Source: Phoronis australis (lineage: Eukaryota; Phoronida; Phoronidae). From it: DNA of 64,000 nucleotides. Positions 34,040 to 45,049 of the stretch are shown piece after piece. The notes under the pieces are model-generated. The model was not told where the DNA came from and did not search any database. It saw only the letters and a program-made list of their open reading frames with translations. The stretch's first letter is position 1; every line of letters starts with the position of its first letter. The stretch covers positions 491,518 through 555,517 of the forward strand of contig NMRA01000284.1 of NCBI GenBank assembly GCA_002633005.1, read 5' to 3'. A program made the translations under genes and the position numbers.

Positions 34040-34666
34040 CTGCCCTGAAGTTAATTGGAATACAATTGCAAAATTTTGAAAACATCTTGCAAGAGGTTTA
34101 GAAGGCACAGCCGTAGATGCGAAAAAATATCACTAGGGGGCACCACAGTAATTGGACCTGTTTGCAAACCCATGTCAGTTATGCTTTGGTCAGTAGGAAC
34201 ACATCTGCCAAATTTCACAATGGTCCTATGTGCAGTTTGGCAGATACTGAAACAGACGACAAAAAAACAGACTAAAAAGTAATTAAAATGGCCACTAGTT
34301 GGTGTATAATACATCAAATTCATCACAAAAAGGAAAGATGATGTTGTCTCCATAATAGAAATTTTTTTACCAAATATCCTGAAAAAGCATCCAGGAACTC
34401 TGAACTTCTAGTTAGAGAGGCAAAATTGTCATGGAGCACTGCTGTAGTTGGATTGGTCTGAATCTCGCTGTCATCATAGGAACACACTCTGCTAAATTTC
34501 ACAAAGCTTGTACAAAATAAAGGAGACACAGTTGTGGATGGAAAAAAATAAAATTGCCACTAGGGGATGCCAGAGTAGTCGAATACGTCTGAAAATCAGA
34601 ACGTCAGCCTCATTCTTCTCATCAGGAACACATGCATCTGAAAATGAGAAGCACCGTCGTCTCCAT

Positions 34667-35628
34667 AGGCGGATTTAGGGGGGGCCCGGCCCCCCCCTTG
34701 GCTGCCGCAAAAAAAATGAAACAGCAAGAGCGTAGGGAAATGTTGAGTTTAATAATTAACCCCGGTAATTAAAATTATATGGATGAAACAACATTTAAAT
34801 GTGTGCAGTTTTAGTGTTTGGGGGGGCTCAGATCCAATTTCAAGTGTCAAATTCGGAACACGGCTTATTCGTAACGGAACTATGGCTAAGTTTAGGCTCT
34901 CCCGCGATATCCCAGGCGACCAGCAGTGGCGCTGCGCACTACGACTCCGTTTCCGTCGTCTGCTCCACTGTGCAATGAAGAAAACTTACTTCATTTTTAA
35001 AGAAAATGGAACTTGAGTGACGATGAAAAAACAGAAGCTGCTGGTAAGATGTGAATTTTAATCGAAGCCTTAGTGAATCACTCAGAAACTCATAATTCTC
35101 TCTTTGTTAAACCTTAACTTAAGATGATTTCCAAAGCAATCCCGTCATTATTGCCAACACGAAAAACGGATTTGGTCTTTTGGGCATTTGGAGACTATTT
35201 TAAATACAACAAAAATTTGTTAAGAACCGATTGCACAAAATATAAAACGTGTAATAAACATTACGAAAAGAAGTAGGTTTCGCGCGCAAACGCTGTGGAC
35301 CATAAACAAGTTAGTCTCTTAGTATAGAAGTAGTACTTAAATCGTGGTGGTGTAGTGGTAAAGCACGCTCGCTCTATTCGCCAGGTTGTGAGTTCGCGTC
35401 TCTGGTTCCTTGCACTTTTCCTGTTTGACACGTTCTCCGTTTTCTTTTCTTTTGCTTTATTTCTTGGATAATACTTCAGGAATCAAGGAAAATGCTTGAT
35501 TTTTAGAGGAAAAAACACGACCTCCCCCCATTCAGTGCTATGCGCATCTACAATCGTGGTTTGCGCAAATGCTTACAGCCGGACAAAATGTTGAGCCCCC
35601 CCCTTGCGACATCCTAGGTCCGCCACTG
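34667..35628 (-). mobile_element. hAT-like non-autonomous transposon, copy 2, with 8-bp target duplication
   Basis: GTCTCCAT occurs directly on both sides (34659-34666 and 35629-35636), an 8-bp target duplication as made by hAT transposases. The right end, reversed, is CAGTGGCGGACCTAGGATGT; the left end is a shortened AGGCGGATTTAGG followed by a G/C run. Over about 800 bp it is the inverted partner of the element at 6231-7043. It has no coding capacity and carries the same tRNA-like segment (35342-35412). Confidence 0.85.
35342..35412 (+). other. tRNA-like segment inside the hAT-like element, copy 2
   Basis: TGGTGTAGTGGTAAAGCACG holds an A-box match, and GAGTTCGCGTCTC about 35 nt later is a weaker B box. 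The anticodon-loop region reads CTCTATT. As in copy 1 the acceptor stem is not convincing. Confidence 0.5.
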
Positions 35629-36407
35629 GTCTCCATAATAGAATCTTATTTGCAAAATTGCATCATAAGAACAGTGGCTGCTTCATGTCAAATCTATCTG
35701 AAAACGGGCACCTGTCATCATTTCTTTAATAGAAACCTATTTGTTAAATTTCATAAAACTCTGTCAAGGAGTTTCAAAGATACAGAGGACAAAAAAAAAT
35801 AAAATTGCTACTATAGGGGGCACAGCAGCAGTCTAATCCATCCAATTGTTTTCACTGCCCGTTGTCAACTTCATATAAATACACTTGCCAAATTAAATAA
35901 AGATCCTGCAGAGGACTGGGGAGATGCAGCCATAGATGCAAAAATGCCACTAGGAGGTGCCACAGTAGAACGAGTAGTACTAAAATCATTATCAGCCGTC
36001 CTCTTAACAGTAGAAACGTGAACGCACAGCATTCGTCAGATCCATCCGAAAGTCGTAGTCGTCCATTGTCAGCTTCATATTGCCAAGTTTAATAAAGATC
36101 CTGCAGAGGGTTTAGGAGATACAGCCATGGGCGCAAAGAAAGCAAAACTGCCACCAGGAAGTGCCACAGTACTCAAAGTTGTTGGAAAATCATCGTCAGC
36201 CATCCTCTTTGCACTGGGACAGATGGACAGGGATGACAGCAAAATGCGCCCACATATTTTCATGGCCAATTGTGAATTTGGGTAACTGAACTTAGGACTG
36301 TTTGAAAAAATTTCGATGACGGGAGTATTTGTTGAGTTGGAAGGAATTAAAGGCACCTGAGATGTCCCTCTATGCACAAAAGGTACTTTATTAGCAACAT
36401 GACTCAT

Positions 36408-36580
36408 GTTGTGACACGTGACTTCCGGGTGACACACAGCCACATCAAGTCTCTCTAAATAGCTTGCCAAGTGACAATTGCCTCTTGGCTGAACGGTTTG
36501 GATCCTTGGCTCCCACATGTGCAACCCGGGTGCCAGTCTCGGTGTCGGTAAAATTTTTAACATTGGCGCCCACATGAGGC
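36408..36580 (+). repeat. SINE-like repeat, copy A
   Basis: GACACGTGACTTCCGGGTG, then CCAAGTGACAATTGCCTCTT and GGCTGAACGG (A-box-like), then CAACCCGGGTGCCAGTC (B-box-like) and GTGTCGGTAAAATTTTTAAC. A shorter copy in the same orientation is at 37670-37800. The two-box spacing suggests a tRNA-derived SINE head, but the boxes are imperfect. Confidence 0.5.
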
Positions 36581-36700
36581 AACTCCTACACTAAGCGTGC
36601 CTAAGTCACATTGTGACTAACCCGTCCTAATCCATTCACAAATTAATGCTCACGGGTTAACCACAACGCTGAATAAAGTGTATTAGCCAATTTCTCTTAT

Positions 36701-37215
36701 CAGGGCTTGGAATGACCAATGACAAAAAAACGCGGAAACTTTTACGGCCCAAAACATGCGCGCTAGTTGCTACCCAGCCTTGAAATAGTCAATGTGAACC
36801 TTTCGCCGACAAAAATCGGTAGGACTAAAAAAAAAAAAACGTTACCGCCATCTGAGTAGCATGCGTCTGCGTCTTTTTATCTCGTCCATCCACTTCGACC
36901 CCTACACATTTTTGGCTGCAGAGCCGTAATATTTGTCACCGCGGTTTACAATCACACGAGGCGCCACTGAAAATCCCACCACGCTTATTCCAGATGCCCC
37001 GGCAATGTTGACAATTTACGTTCCTCCGAAACATAAAGAGCAACTTCCGCTTTTTGAGGTGAACGTCGTCGGTAACGCCACGGTAAGAAAGGAATTTGCC
37101 GCGGAAATTTTATATCAAATCCGATTTTTTTTTACGCGGAAATAAAATAAAATGCGCGGAAAGAACATTTGAAAAAAGCGGAAATCCGCGTTTCCGCGGA
37201 AAATTCCAAGCCCTG
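36701..37215. mobile_element. 515-bp non-autonomous DNA transposon with 13-bp TIRs and 6-bp target duplication
   Basis: The left end CAGGGCTTGGAAT and the reversed right end CAGGGCTTGGAAT are identical, and TCTTAT flanks both sides (36695-36700, 37216-37221). GCGGAAA motifs recur near the right end (37098, 37136, 37155, 37178 and 37195 region) and once near the left, like subterminal transposase-binding repeats. The 70-codon plus frame inside (36933-37145) is not a transposase. CAG-starting TIRs and a 6-bp duplication fit a hAT-related group, but other superfamilies are not excluded. Confidence 0.85.
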
Positions 37216-38047
37216 TCTTATACTGCATCGATTTTAAAAAATTCAAAGACGGCTATTAGTCATATTGGTCATTCGCCTTACTAATTGTTCGTTTTTTGAC
37301 TTTAACTTGTACGCTAAACAGGCATGTTGGTTTACGACCGCAAGTATCTCATCCAACACATTCAGCCAAGCCCATGCATGAATTAAGCAACTAGCTCACT
37401 TCAATCCATGTGCCATCAACCCTTTGATGCGCCGAGGAATTTGATGGATACTTTGAGGTAAACAGTGAACGCTTTCTCGTCCACTGACTTGCATGCAAAT
37501 CCTCTTAGTGAATTTGCCTAATGAACATCAGCAGAACCCACAACCGGACGGGATGTCAGCACTTGTCTTGGGGCAGTTCGAACTCATGCTCCAACAGCTG
37601 CAGTGGAAATCCAGACCAGAGATGTGGCCGAAATGGGGAGAAGGCAGCATGCTTGATCCGTAGAGAGGTTGTGTTGTGACACGTGACTTCCGGGTGTGAC
37701 GTAAGGCTTTCCAAGTGACAATTGCCTCTTGGCTGAACCCAGGTTGAATCACAATGTCGGCGAAATTTTCAACACTCAGATGAACAGTGTGAGGGTGTAT
37801 GGAAGACTTATGGATGGCCTATGGGATGCCACTGTCTGTACTGCCATTTGAGACAGCGGTACTGCATGCGCGCACCCAGTCTAAAAATGAGGGGGCTTGA
37901 ATTTTTGAGAATGTGGACTTCTACTAAGATTTATGGGTTATGTTCTGTGAATTATGCTAAATCAGAGGGGCACAGGGTGCACGCGTGTATTGTGTAGACT
38001 TTGAGCCTTGCCTTGCCCTTACTCTTAGCCTTAGGCCTACTACAGGT
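37216..38047. other. Stretch with SINE-like copy B and a short dispersed repeat
   Basis: It contains the SINE-like repeat at 37670-37800. At 37857-37905, CGGTACTGCATGCGCGCACCC...GCTTGAATTTTTGAG matches 6119-6165 (CGGTACTGCATGCGTTCACC...GCTCGAATTTTTCAG). No gene seen. Confidence 0.55.
37670..37800 (+). repeat. SINE-like repeat, copy B (internally shortened)
   Basis: It shares GTTGTGACACGTGACTTCCG, CCAAGTGACAATTGCCTCTT, GGCTGAACCC and AATGTCGGCGAAATTTTCAA with copy A. The B-box-like part reads CCAGGTTGAATC, closer to a tRNA B box than in copy A. Confidence 0.5.
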
Positions 38048-38116
38048 CATGGGCGGCGCACCAGGGGGCTGGGGGGGGCTATAGCCCCCACTTTTTTCAG
38101 TGCTGCGTCGCCCATG
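38048..38116. mobile_element. 69-bp miniature palindromic element
   Basis: CATGGGCGGCGCA on the left is mirrored by TGCTGCGTCGCCCATG on the right, with GGGGGGCTATAGCCCCCAC near the centre. The whole sequence folds as one hairpin. Flanks resemble each other (ACAGGT, CAGGGT) but are not identical. Confidence 0.65.
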
Positions 38117-41100
38117 CAGGGTTACTTGTAGGCTAGATATAGCTGTTGACTTGACACCTTAGCACTGCTTAGCTAGAAACTTGCATTTGAAACGGAACTG
38201 GTGTATTGGCTATTGAAACGGGTGTTTTCCCACACAACTTCTGACCTGTGGTCCAATCCAGGAGCTTCAGTCTTCAGTGAGCTTACGATTGAATGACCTG
38301 GTCAACTGCCAGACAAACGTCTGAAAAAGGCGCCCGGTCTAAACTCAGCTACTTGTACGACTAAGTCTAGATTCTCATGGTTTCTGAATGTCAACGTCTA
38401 CACAATAGGGATAAATCCTTGCGACAACCTGGACCTGTGACAAATATTCAGACTTACGTGCCAACACTCAAATCTGAGCAGACGAACAGCAGAAAATGGC
38501 GGTCTACTTCTTTGACCTTTGAACTCGACTTAATCTATCGCTACACGTGATTGACTTCGACGGTTCCGCTGGGTCAACCGGCTAAGACATCTAGTTCGTT
38601 CATATAACTCCCGGCTAACCGACCAATCAGAAACCTTCTGAAGCGGCTTGGACAGACGGAATCGACGCATTCAGTGAAGTGCAACCATAAAACTGTATAG
38701 TATTGGAATGTCAACTCCCGCGCGAGCGTGACCCATACTTTGTTGAGCTTGCAACCCCTAGATTTCACAGGGACTGGTCGTGAGAGTTTGCACTGTGGAT
38801 TTCCGGTGTGACTGAGTTTAAATCAGTTTTTGAGAACGAAAATTTATTGCGTACTTTTAGAAACTAAAAAATGAGAGAAGTGCAAAGACAATTAGTCTTC
38901 CCAGGTTTAGTAGGCCTAATGAGCAATGATTTTAATTTGATTTAAACTTTAGACTTAAAGTGGAGTAGAACGCGAAAAACAGGTTAAATTGCATTCTTTA
39001 AATTGGCTCTCTGCCATTGAAACGGAAATCAAACTGTTCACCAAGTAGTTTTAAGGTTTGTTGGTAAAGATTTTGAATTTCTACTGATGTCAAAGCATTA
39101 TCCTTTGGTTTCAAATTTCAGAATTAAAGCGATCTGTCAGCTGTTCTGGACGCTTTGTTGATTTTTCTCCCACAAGGCAAAGCAAGTTTCCTTATTTGGT
39201 ATGCCAAGACATAGACGTAGCATGTTTCCCTTATATGGAAAATGAGACATTGAACCTTTTATGTAAACAAAACAATGACCAGTTTGCACTTGGGGAAAAT
39301 GTTTAGTGTTTGAGCGCTTACGCCTGTATATTATTAGGGGTGGAGAATTTATGTTTCATCTATGTATCAAAAATAGTGAATCGGACGATTTTTTAGAAAT
39401 TCTTGCAATATTGAAAGTGAATGACTCTCACGTTAGCATCCCCAAGAAATTCATACGTCACGATCTGTTTAAAGATACTGTGTCTGCTTCATTTTATATA
39501 AAACGGATTTTAACTCAAGTTGGTTCAATGGAAACTTATGCCCAAATAATGCCCAATGAATACAACTCCAACTATTTTCAAAATTAACTAAAATTAAATA
39601 AATATGAATTTTTTACTTTAAGTTTTATTTTTTGTGGTGCACAACCACCTAAAATGGCCGCCATAGTGAATGACAGCTGACTCAGGCATTATGGTTACTT
39701 ACTCAACCGCCGCGGAAACCCCCGCCCACTTTTTTTTAAAAAAATGAAACATTAAGAGTAAAATATAGGTAACACAAACAGGGCTGAAAGTTACGAATGT
39801 TTGTATTTAAGTGATATCTTTCGACTGAAGAGACTCACCTTGTGGTCTAAATTGATGAATGTAAAGGAAAAGGTATCTTTAAAAGGTATTTTACGAGTTT
39901 TCGCGTTCCAGGCGTCTTTAATTCCTTTTTTGGTCTCCTGTTTGTCAATTTACACCACTGATCTTGCTCCTAAGTCAATAAACAATGCATTTATTGTCAT
40001 TTGAATTGTGAGTACATTTTCGGACATCCTTTAGAAATGTCCGAACTTCGTCAATATCTTTGAGAGTTATTTCAGATAGGCAAAAAATAGTCTAGTACAC
40101 TTTGCTATTTTGGGATCGGATGATAGAGATTCCCCCCAACTTCACCCTGTAACTAAGTTCAATGACTGTCTCATTGAGTCTACCAAGATTAGCTTCATCT
40201 AATTGTCAAAAATTCTTATATGAATCAGTGGATTTTCGTAGGTATTTAAACATGCAAAACAGAATATTATAAGCAATTCCCGAAGGCACCTTTGTAGACT
40301 CTTGACGAGCAATTGGGAGGACATGGAATACCCGGGGTTTGCGGATACTTCCAAGAAATTTTCCGAATTTATTCGTGTTTGCGTGTATTTGGTTCATTCC
40401 AGAGGTAGCTATTACGGTTTGTGATTTAAATTTGACAGTCTGACACTTGTCTTACAAACAACTAGCAACGATTTTAAAAAGAAATACTATTCTTAAGACA
40501 CTATAGGAAAAGTGTCGACATTTTATCGTCATAAATCCGGCCGTCGGAAATATTTCTTTTGCGTAATTCTCAAACAGTGGTTTTCAAGTTTTTAAAAACT
40601 TTCATCCTTTCGGTGGCGATTTATGCCATTGTATTTTTCAATACAATCATTTTTGGATGTTTGGACCGAACGTCTTGGCACTGCTGTGCTTTGCTCGTTT
40701 TTTGTTGTTGTTTTCAATTTTTTAATATTATTTTTTGATGAATTTGGAATCTTATCTTTTCGTGAATAGATGGCTATGCAGCATGTATAGAGGGACAAAG
40801 GGACAATTGCCCCGGAATGCCCTTCCAAGAAAGGACTTCGTCTGAAACGAGACTCCATAATATGAAAGGCTGAATGTCATTAAAAATGGAAAAGAGTGAC
40901 GGTTACTTCCTTCATCGCGTGACCTTCCAAAAGACGATTTTCTTTATCATAACAGGAGAATAGAGGCAACCGATTCCGTCATTGGGCCCTCTCTCCGCAA
41001 GGACACCGTAAGAAGTTATCGATAAAAACACGAAAAAGATGGCTCATGGATGCCGCATCGACTGGGCCCCTCCAGTACAAGAGTTGGGACCTTTATATGA

Positions 41101-41560
41101 TACGAACTAGTGTAATTTAAAAAAAAACATGAAATGAACAGCAGTTGAGTGTTGTACAATTTCGAGACTCATCGACAGATGACTCCAACATCCCTTGTCA
41201 GAAAGGGGAAATATACTAGTTCTGCATTCTTTAGAATTGTCTTCTTGAATTTAAAAATCCAGTGAATTGATGTACTCTTCAAAAGTGTGCTTTAAAAAAA
41301 TTCTCGTCTTTTTCGAAATACATGTAGGAATGATCAAATGCATATTTTCAAACACGTTTATGCAATCTGTGCTGCAGAACATGGGTCCCCCTAACAACAA
41401 TGTCCCTCAAAAGGTAAATCAAGCACTGGTATTTGGCAAATGCTCTCTTGACATTTTCTCTTTACGCTTTGACTGCCCAACCCACACCTATTTCTATGCC
41501 GGTTGCCACCGTTTAACCCTGACGCCGTCTTTAAATTATAGAAGGCACGTGCACCCCCCC
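38117..41560. other. Unassigned stretch
   Basis: No recognisable gene or element. A 93-codon plus frame at 39306-39587 ends 10 bp before an AATAAA-type signal (about 39597), which might mark a real 3' end, but its sequence is not recognisable. The other open frames lack any support. Confidence 0.35.
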
Positions 41561-41579
41561 NNNNNNNNNNNNNNNNNNN
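41561..41579. other. Assembly gap (19 N) inside a poly-C run
   Basis: Nineteen N flanked by seven C on the left and fourteen C on the right. The gap is a homopolymer that could not be sequenced or sized. Confidence 0.98.
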
Positions 41580-41987
41580 CCCCCCCCCCCCCATTCCTAT
41601 AGTCCTGTATTACGTAATTGCAATATCAGAGGCTCCAACTTGAAAAATGTGAAAGAAGTAGATTCTCCCTGCTTGGAATCCCTAAGTAGGGAGTAAATTG
41701 AGTGCCGACTGAAGGTACAACCAAGAATGCCATAGGAGCCAAACAAAGTTAGGGAATGAGGCATGCGCCTGTAAACTTTTTTGAAATGAGATTCTCAGAA
41801 ATGCATATTGAGCCTTCTAGAAATATTTCAATTCTTTGAAATCGCTGTATTTTCGAAAACATAAAGATTCGTGATAAGCAATTCAAGGCGAGATTATTTA
41901 TCAGGTGGTCGGGAGGATTTTATAAATTATCTCTGAGGTGGGAGATATCCTGCCGACGCTTGCGGGCGAGTTGCAGCCTTCGTTAAA

Positions 41988-42134
41988 TCAGTCATCAAAA
42001 GCAGTGCCAAGCGAGCTTTTAATAATTTCTCCTACTTCCAGTTCCCGTTGCCCTTTTGATGAACTATTTTTGAGCGGACTCTCCAATGTCGTCGATTTCC
42101 GCGGCGTCTTGATTGGCAATTCTGGGTGAGCCGA
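41988..42134 (-). CDS. Exon-like island, possible last coding exon (strand uncertain)
   Basis: On the minus strand, a pyrimidine-rich acceptor (CCGTCCCGTCCACTAG) opens a 48-codon frame beginning SAHPELPIKTPRKSTTLESP and ending near EIIKSSLGTAFDD at a TGA (41988-41990). The composition is that of a hydrophilic protein tail with a PRKST motif. No family is recognised. The plus strand is open too (41938-42129) and meets a GTGAGC donor, so strand and reality are both unsure. Confidence 0.22.
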   Translation of the reverse strand, partial: SAHPELPIKTPRKSTTLESPLKNSSSKGQRELEVGEIIKSSLGTAFDD

Positions 42135-45020
42135 CTAGTGGACGGGACGGTCTCGCCACCTGGTGACTGACAATGTTACATCAAACAGACTTACATGCTA
42201 GACCGAAAAGCTCGTTAAACTTGGTGAAACAATCACAGGGATAATTTTCGAAAATTCACGGTGGTTACAGACCTGAGTGCTCATATAATAGATGAAGTGC
42301 GGAAACAAAACACTACTGAAGCGAAGATGAAAGTCGATATTTGGTCTATAATTGGCACCAACCTGGACAATGGAATTACACCGGTAATTCTAATAGCCAT
42401 CCACCTTAGTTTGGTTTCGCGACGTTGGTTTCTACTAGTACATATCCAAGCTATCATTTCCGCAAGAATTCTGAGCCGGGGAAGGGTGTGTGTGGACGCG
42501 ACTTCAAGAATCGCATCACTATCTTTTGCCTTTGGGAACCTCAGTTCTCAAGTGATCAGTTAGCGAAATGATAGGTGTCTGTCATTAGTTGCCCAGTCAG
42601 TACTACCTATTGAGATACGTTTGTGTAGCTCTCGAAAAATTGGTCTTCGTTAAAAGTGATACGTGAGTGCGCAAACCGGAGCGTTTTCTCTGGTGCCTTG
42701 AATAAGTGGGTGTGGGCGTTCTTACTTGGAGAATGATTCAAACCCAGTCACTTTATGACTGAAATTGTGCTGAAACACCCGCATATATATATATAGTTTC
42801 ATTCGAACGAGAAAAACTCACATACATAAGCGACAGAATAAACAAGCAACCAGGGTTTGTTTCGTGAAAAGTTAGAAATTTGGCCTAGTTACGCTCCACA
42901 CAACTATTTTTTTTTAAATAATTTAATCTCACTTGAGCAAAAATGGAGTCTGCGAGAATATACGCATGCAGTGCTAGTTACTGGGACAATTTTTGTGAAT
43001 TATTTCTAGACTACCATGTGGTCATAATTACTTGGCTAAACTCATTATTCCGCAACTGTGAAGTAGGACTGTAAGAGCAAATTTCAGTCTTAAGTGTGAA
43101 ATCACTTTGAATCCGTGAAACGGGCCTGATGTCAATAAAAACAAAACAACGACAAGAGTTGCCGCATGAAACATCATCGTTAGTGTTGTATTTCGTATTC
43201 ATGAACACAGCTACAACTAGGTATAGTTGCATAGTGTGCAAAATGTCCTCGTCTTCAGATGACCCTGAATTATTTTGAAAATCTGATTTTAAGCAGTCAG
43301 ATCTTTAGATGATTTCCCTGCTTTATGCTCAAGCTTGGTTTTTTGTGCAAATTCACAGGCTCTGCCAGTCGCAGACAAAATGTTAGGCAATAGTCAGATG
43401 TCAAACTTCAAAAACGTGATAAGCTGACCTTGACCTTTATTCAACAGCAATTCGCACTCCTCACACTATAAACGGGGACCGACTGTACAGTCTCACAATA
43501 TATATTTCAGTTCTTTTTATCCGTAATAAAAATCATTGCCAATCTCAAACAGACCATTCGAGGCACTGGCAACTAAAAAGAAGCGCCAAAAAGCCATCAT
43601 CGGTTTGGCAACGCTGACCAACCCATCTAACTTCGGCTGGTGGTAGAAAACGGTAGCTGTTGCATCAAAAAGGAATGTAGGACTATTTGGGCGGATGTGT
43701 AAAAGAATGACATTAAAAGTTGGTAACTTTCCCCCGTTGAACGCGGAATAAATGATAGCGTAGCATCAGTAGTTGTTACAACTACCGTGGGCTCGGTTGG
43801 CTTATCTGAATAGGTTATAGCATTGGGCAAAAATACAACGGAATTTTATGACAGGCGTACTAAATTAACGCGACAATAGGGCTTGGTATAAAAAACAGAA
43901 GTTTTAACAGTGTCAAGCTAACCGTTAAGTATTAATAAAAACTAATGAAATGTTTCGCCAAAGAGAATTGTTTTTTTTTTAGTTTTTGGTTTTAAGATTT
44001 TAAATTGGGAAATTCTCAAAATTGACTGAAGTATCGGCATTTCACCGACTAAAGGCTAAATATTATTATGGTGGCGAATGAGACAATAAGTATGAGATGG
44101 TCGAGAGCAACAGGCGCATGAAATAGGCGCTTGGAAGCTTCCATGACCAGACCTCAGATTTGACTTGCGTCTGTACCGAGGATATCTAAACAACCGATTG
44201 AGGTAGTCTAACTTTGAAATTCACTGTCGTTTTTCAGACAGAAATGCCTTTCAGACAGCGAGATGTCTTAGAATATTCTTTCTTTGTCAAGATTTATCGT
44301 CTCTAACGTGAAAAAACACTACCAGTTTATGCCACGCTAAGACCATTGTGTGAAATAAATTAGCCTCGTCGGCAAAGTGCGGCGCTCCATGTCATTATGC
44401 TAGTAGGTCGCAATGGACGATTGTTCGTACACCGCAGGACTGCACAGAGCGGCGGGTCAACAAGCGAAGATTTTTTTCTCGTAACTGTGCAAAAAGATGC
44501 ATATTCAAAATGCAGTTACAATTGGTCTTGGATTAAGATGGTTTCTCTAATTTATTCCAAAGCTACGAAAGGATGAGTCAAGGCCTCAACGCTATTCATT
44601 CAACGACCCAGTAGATCTAAGTGTTATTATAGTATTTGAGTGGCTTATCGCGGAATTTTCCGTTTAAATACAAATATCTAACTATAAATAACTGAATGGA
44701 ATTATTATTCTTGGTGCAGTATCTCTTCGGAACTATATGCTCTTGCAGTGTACAATACACGTTAAGAAAAATCAAACAGATAACAAGAATCATATATAAT
44801 GAAAACATTCCAAAACAAAATTTATTTATTGAATAAACTATTTCGTCGCTATCAGTCACTTAGGACTAAGCTTTTTGAAATAGGGCACGCCTGATGTTTG
44901 GTATAATTTTGGACATCTTCGGATACAAAGCAACCAATGAGCTCCCAACTGGACGGGGAACTGAAACCTAATTTCCGGCACATCTCTGAATTCGAGTAAC
45001 GTCTCAGTTGCGTACTGAGA
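42135..45020. other. Unassigned stretch
   Basis: The 100-codon plus frame at 42261-42563 follows an acceptor-like GGTGGTTACAG but shows no known motif. A short TA run lies near 42785. Nothing else is supported. Confidence 0.35.
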
Positions 45021-45049
45021 AAAGAAGACGCTATCTCAGCGTCTTCTTT
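45021..45049. other. Perfect 12-bp hairpin with 5-nt loop
   Basis: AAAGAAGACGCT, loop ATCTC, AGCGTCTTCTTT. It is the strongest short perfect hairpin I noticed. It is not the histone 3' stem-loop and is too short for a microRNA precursor. The nearby open frames on both strands (45008-45303) are unrecognised. Confidence 0.7.

Larger units (their letters stand above)
34040..36240. repeat. Degenerate ~170-250-bp tandem array
   Basis: Repeated order within each unit: GGTTTAGAAGGCACAGCCGT (variants GGAGACACAGTTGTGG, GGAGATGCAGCCATAG, GGAGATACAGCCATGG), then GCAAAA...GCCACTAGGGGGTGCCACAGTA, then TCGTCAGCC, then CATATAATAGAAACC and GCCAAATTTCA. At least five copies are visible, at high divergence. 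A hAT-like element is inserted at 34667-35628. The 166-codon minus frame 36075-36575 starts within this array and runs into a SINE-like repeat. Confidence 0.7.

Noticed and set aside
36075-36575. 166-codon minus-strand frame, the longest in the window
   Set aside because: It runs across the end of a degenerate tandem array and into a SINE-like repeat, and matches no domain I know.
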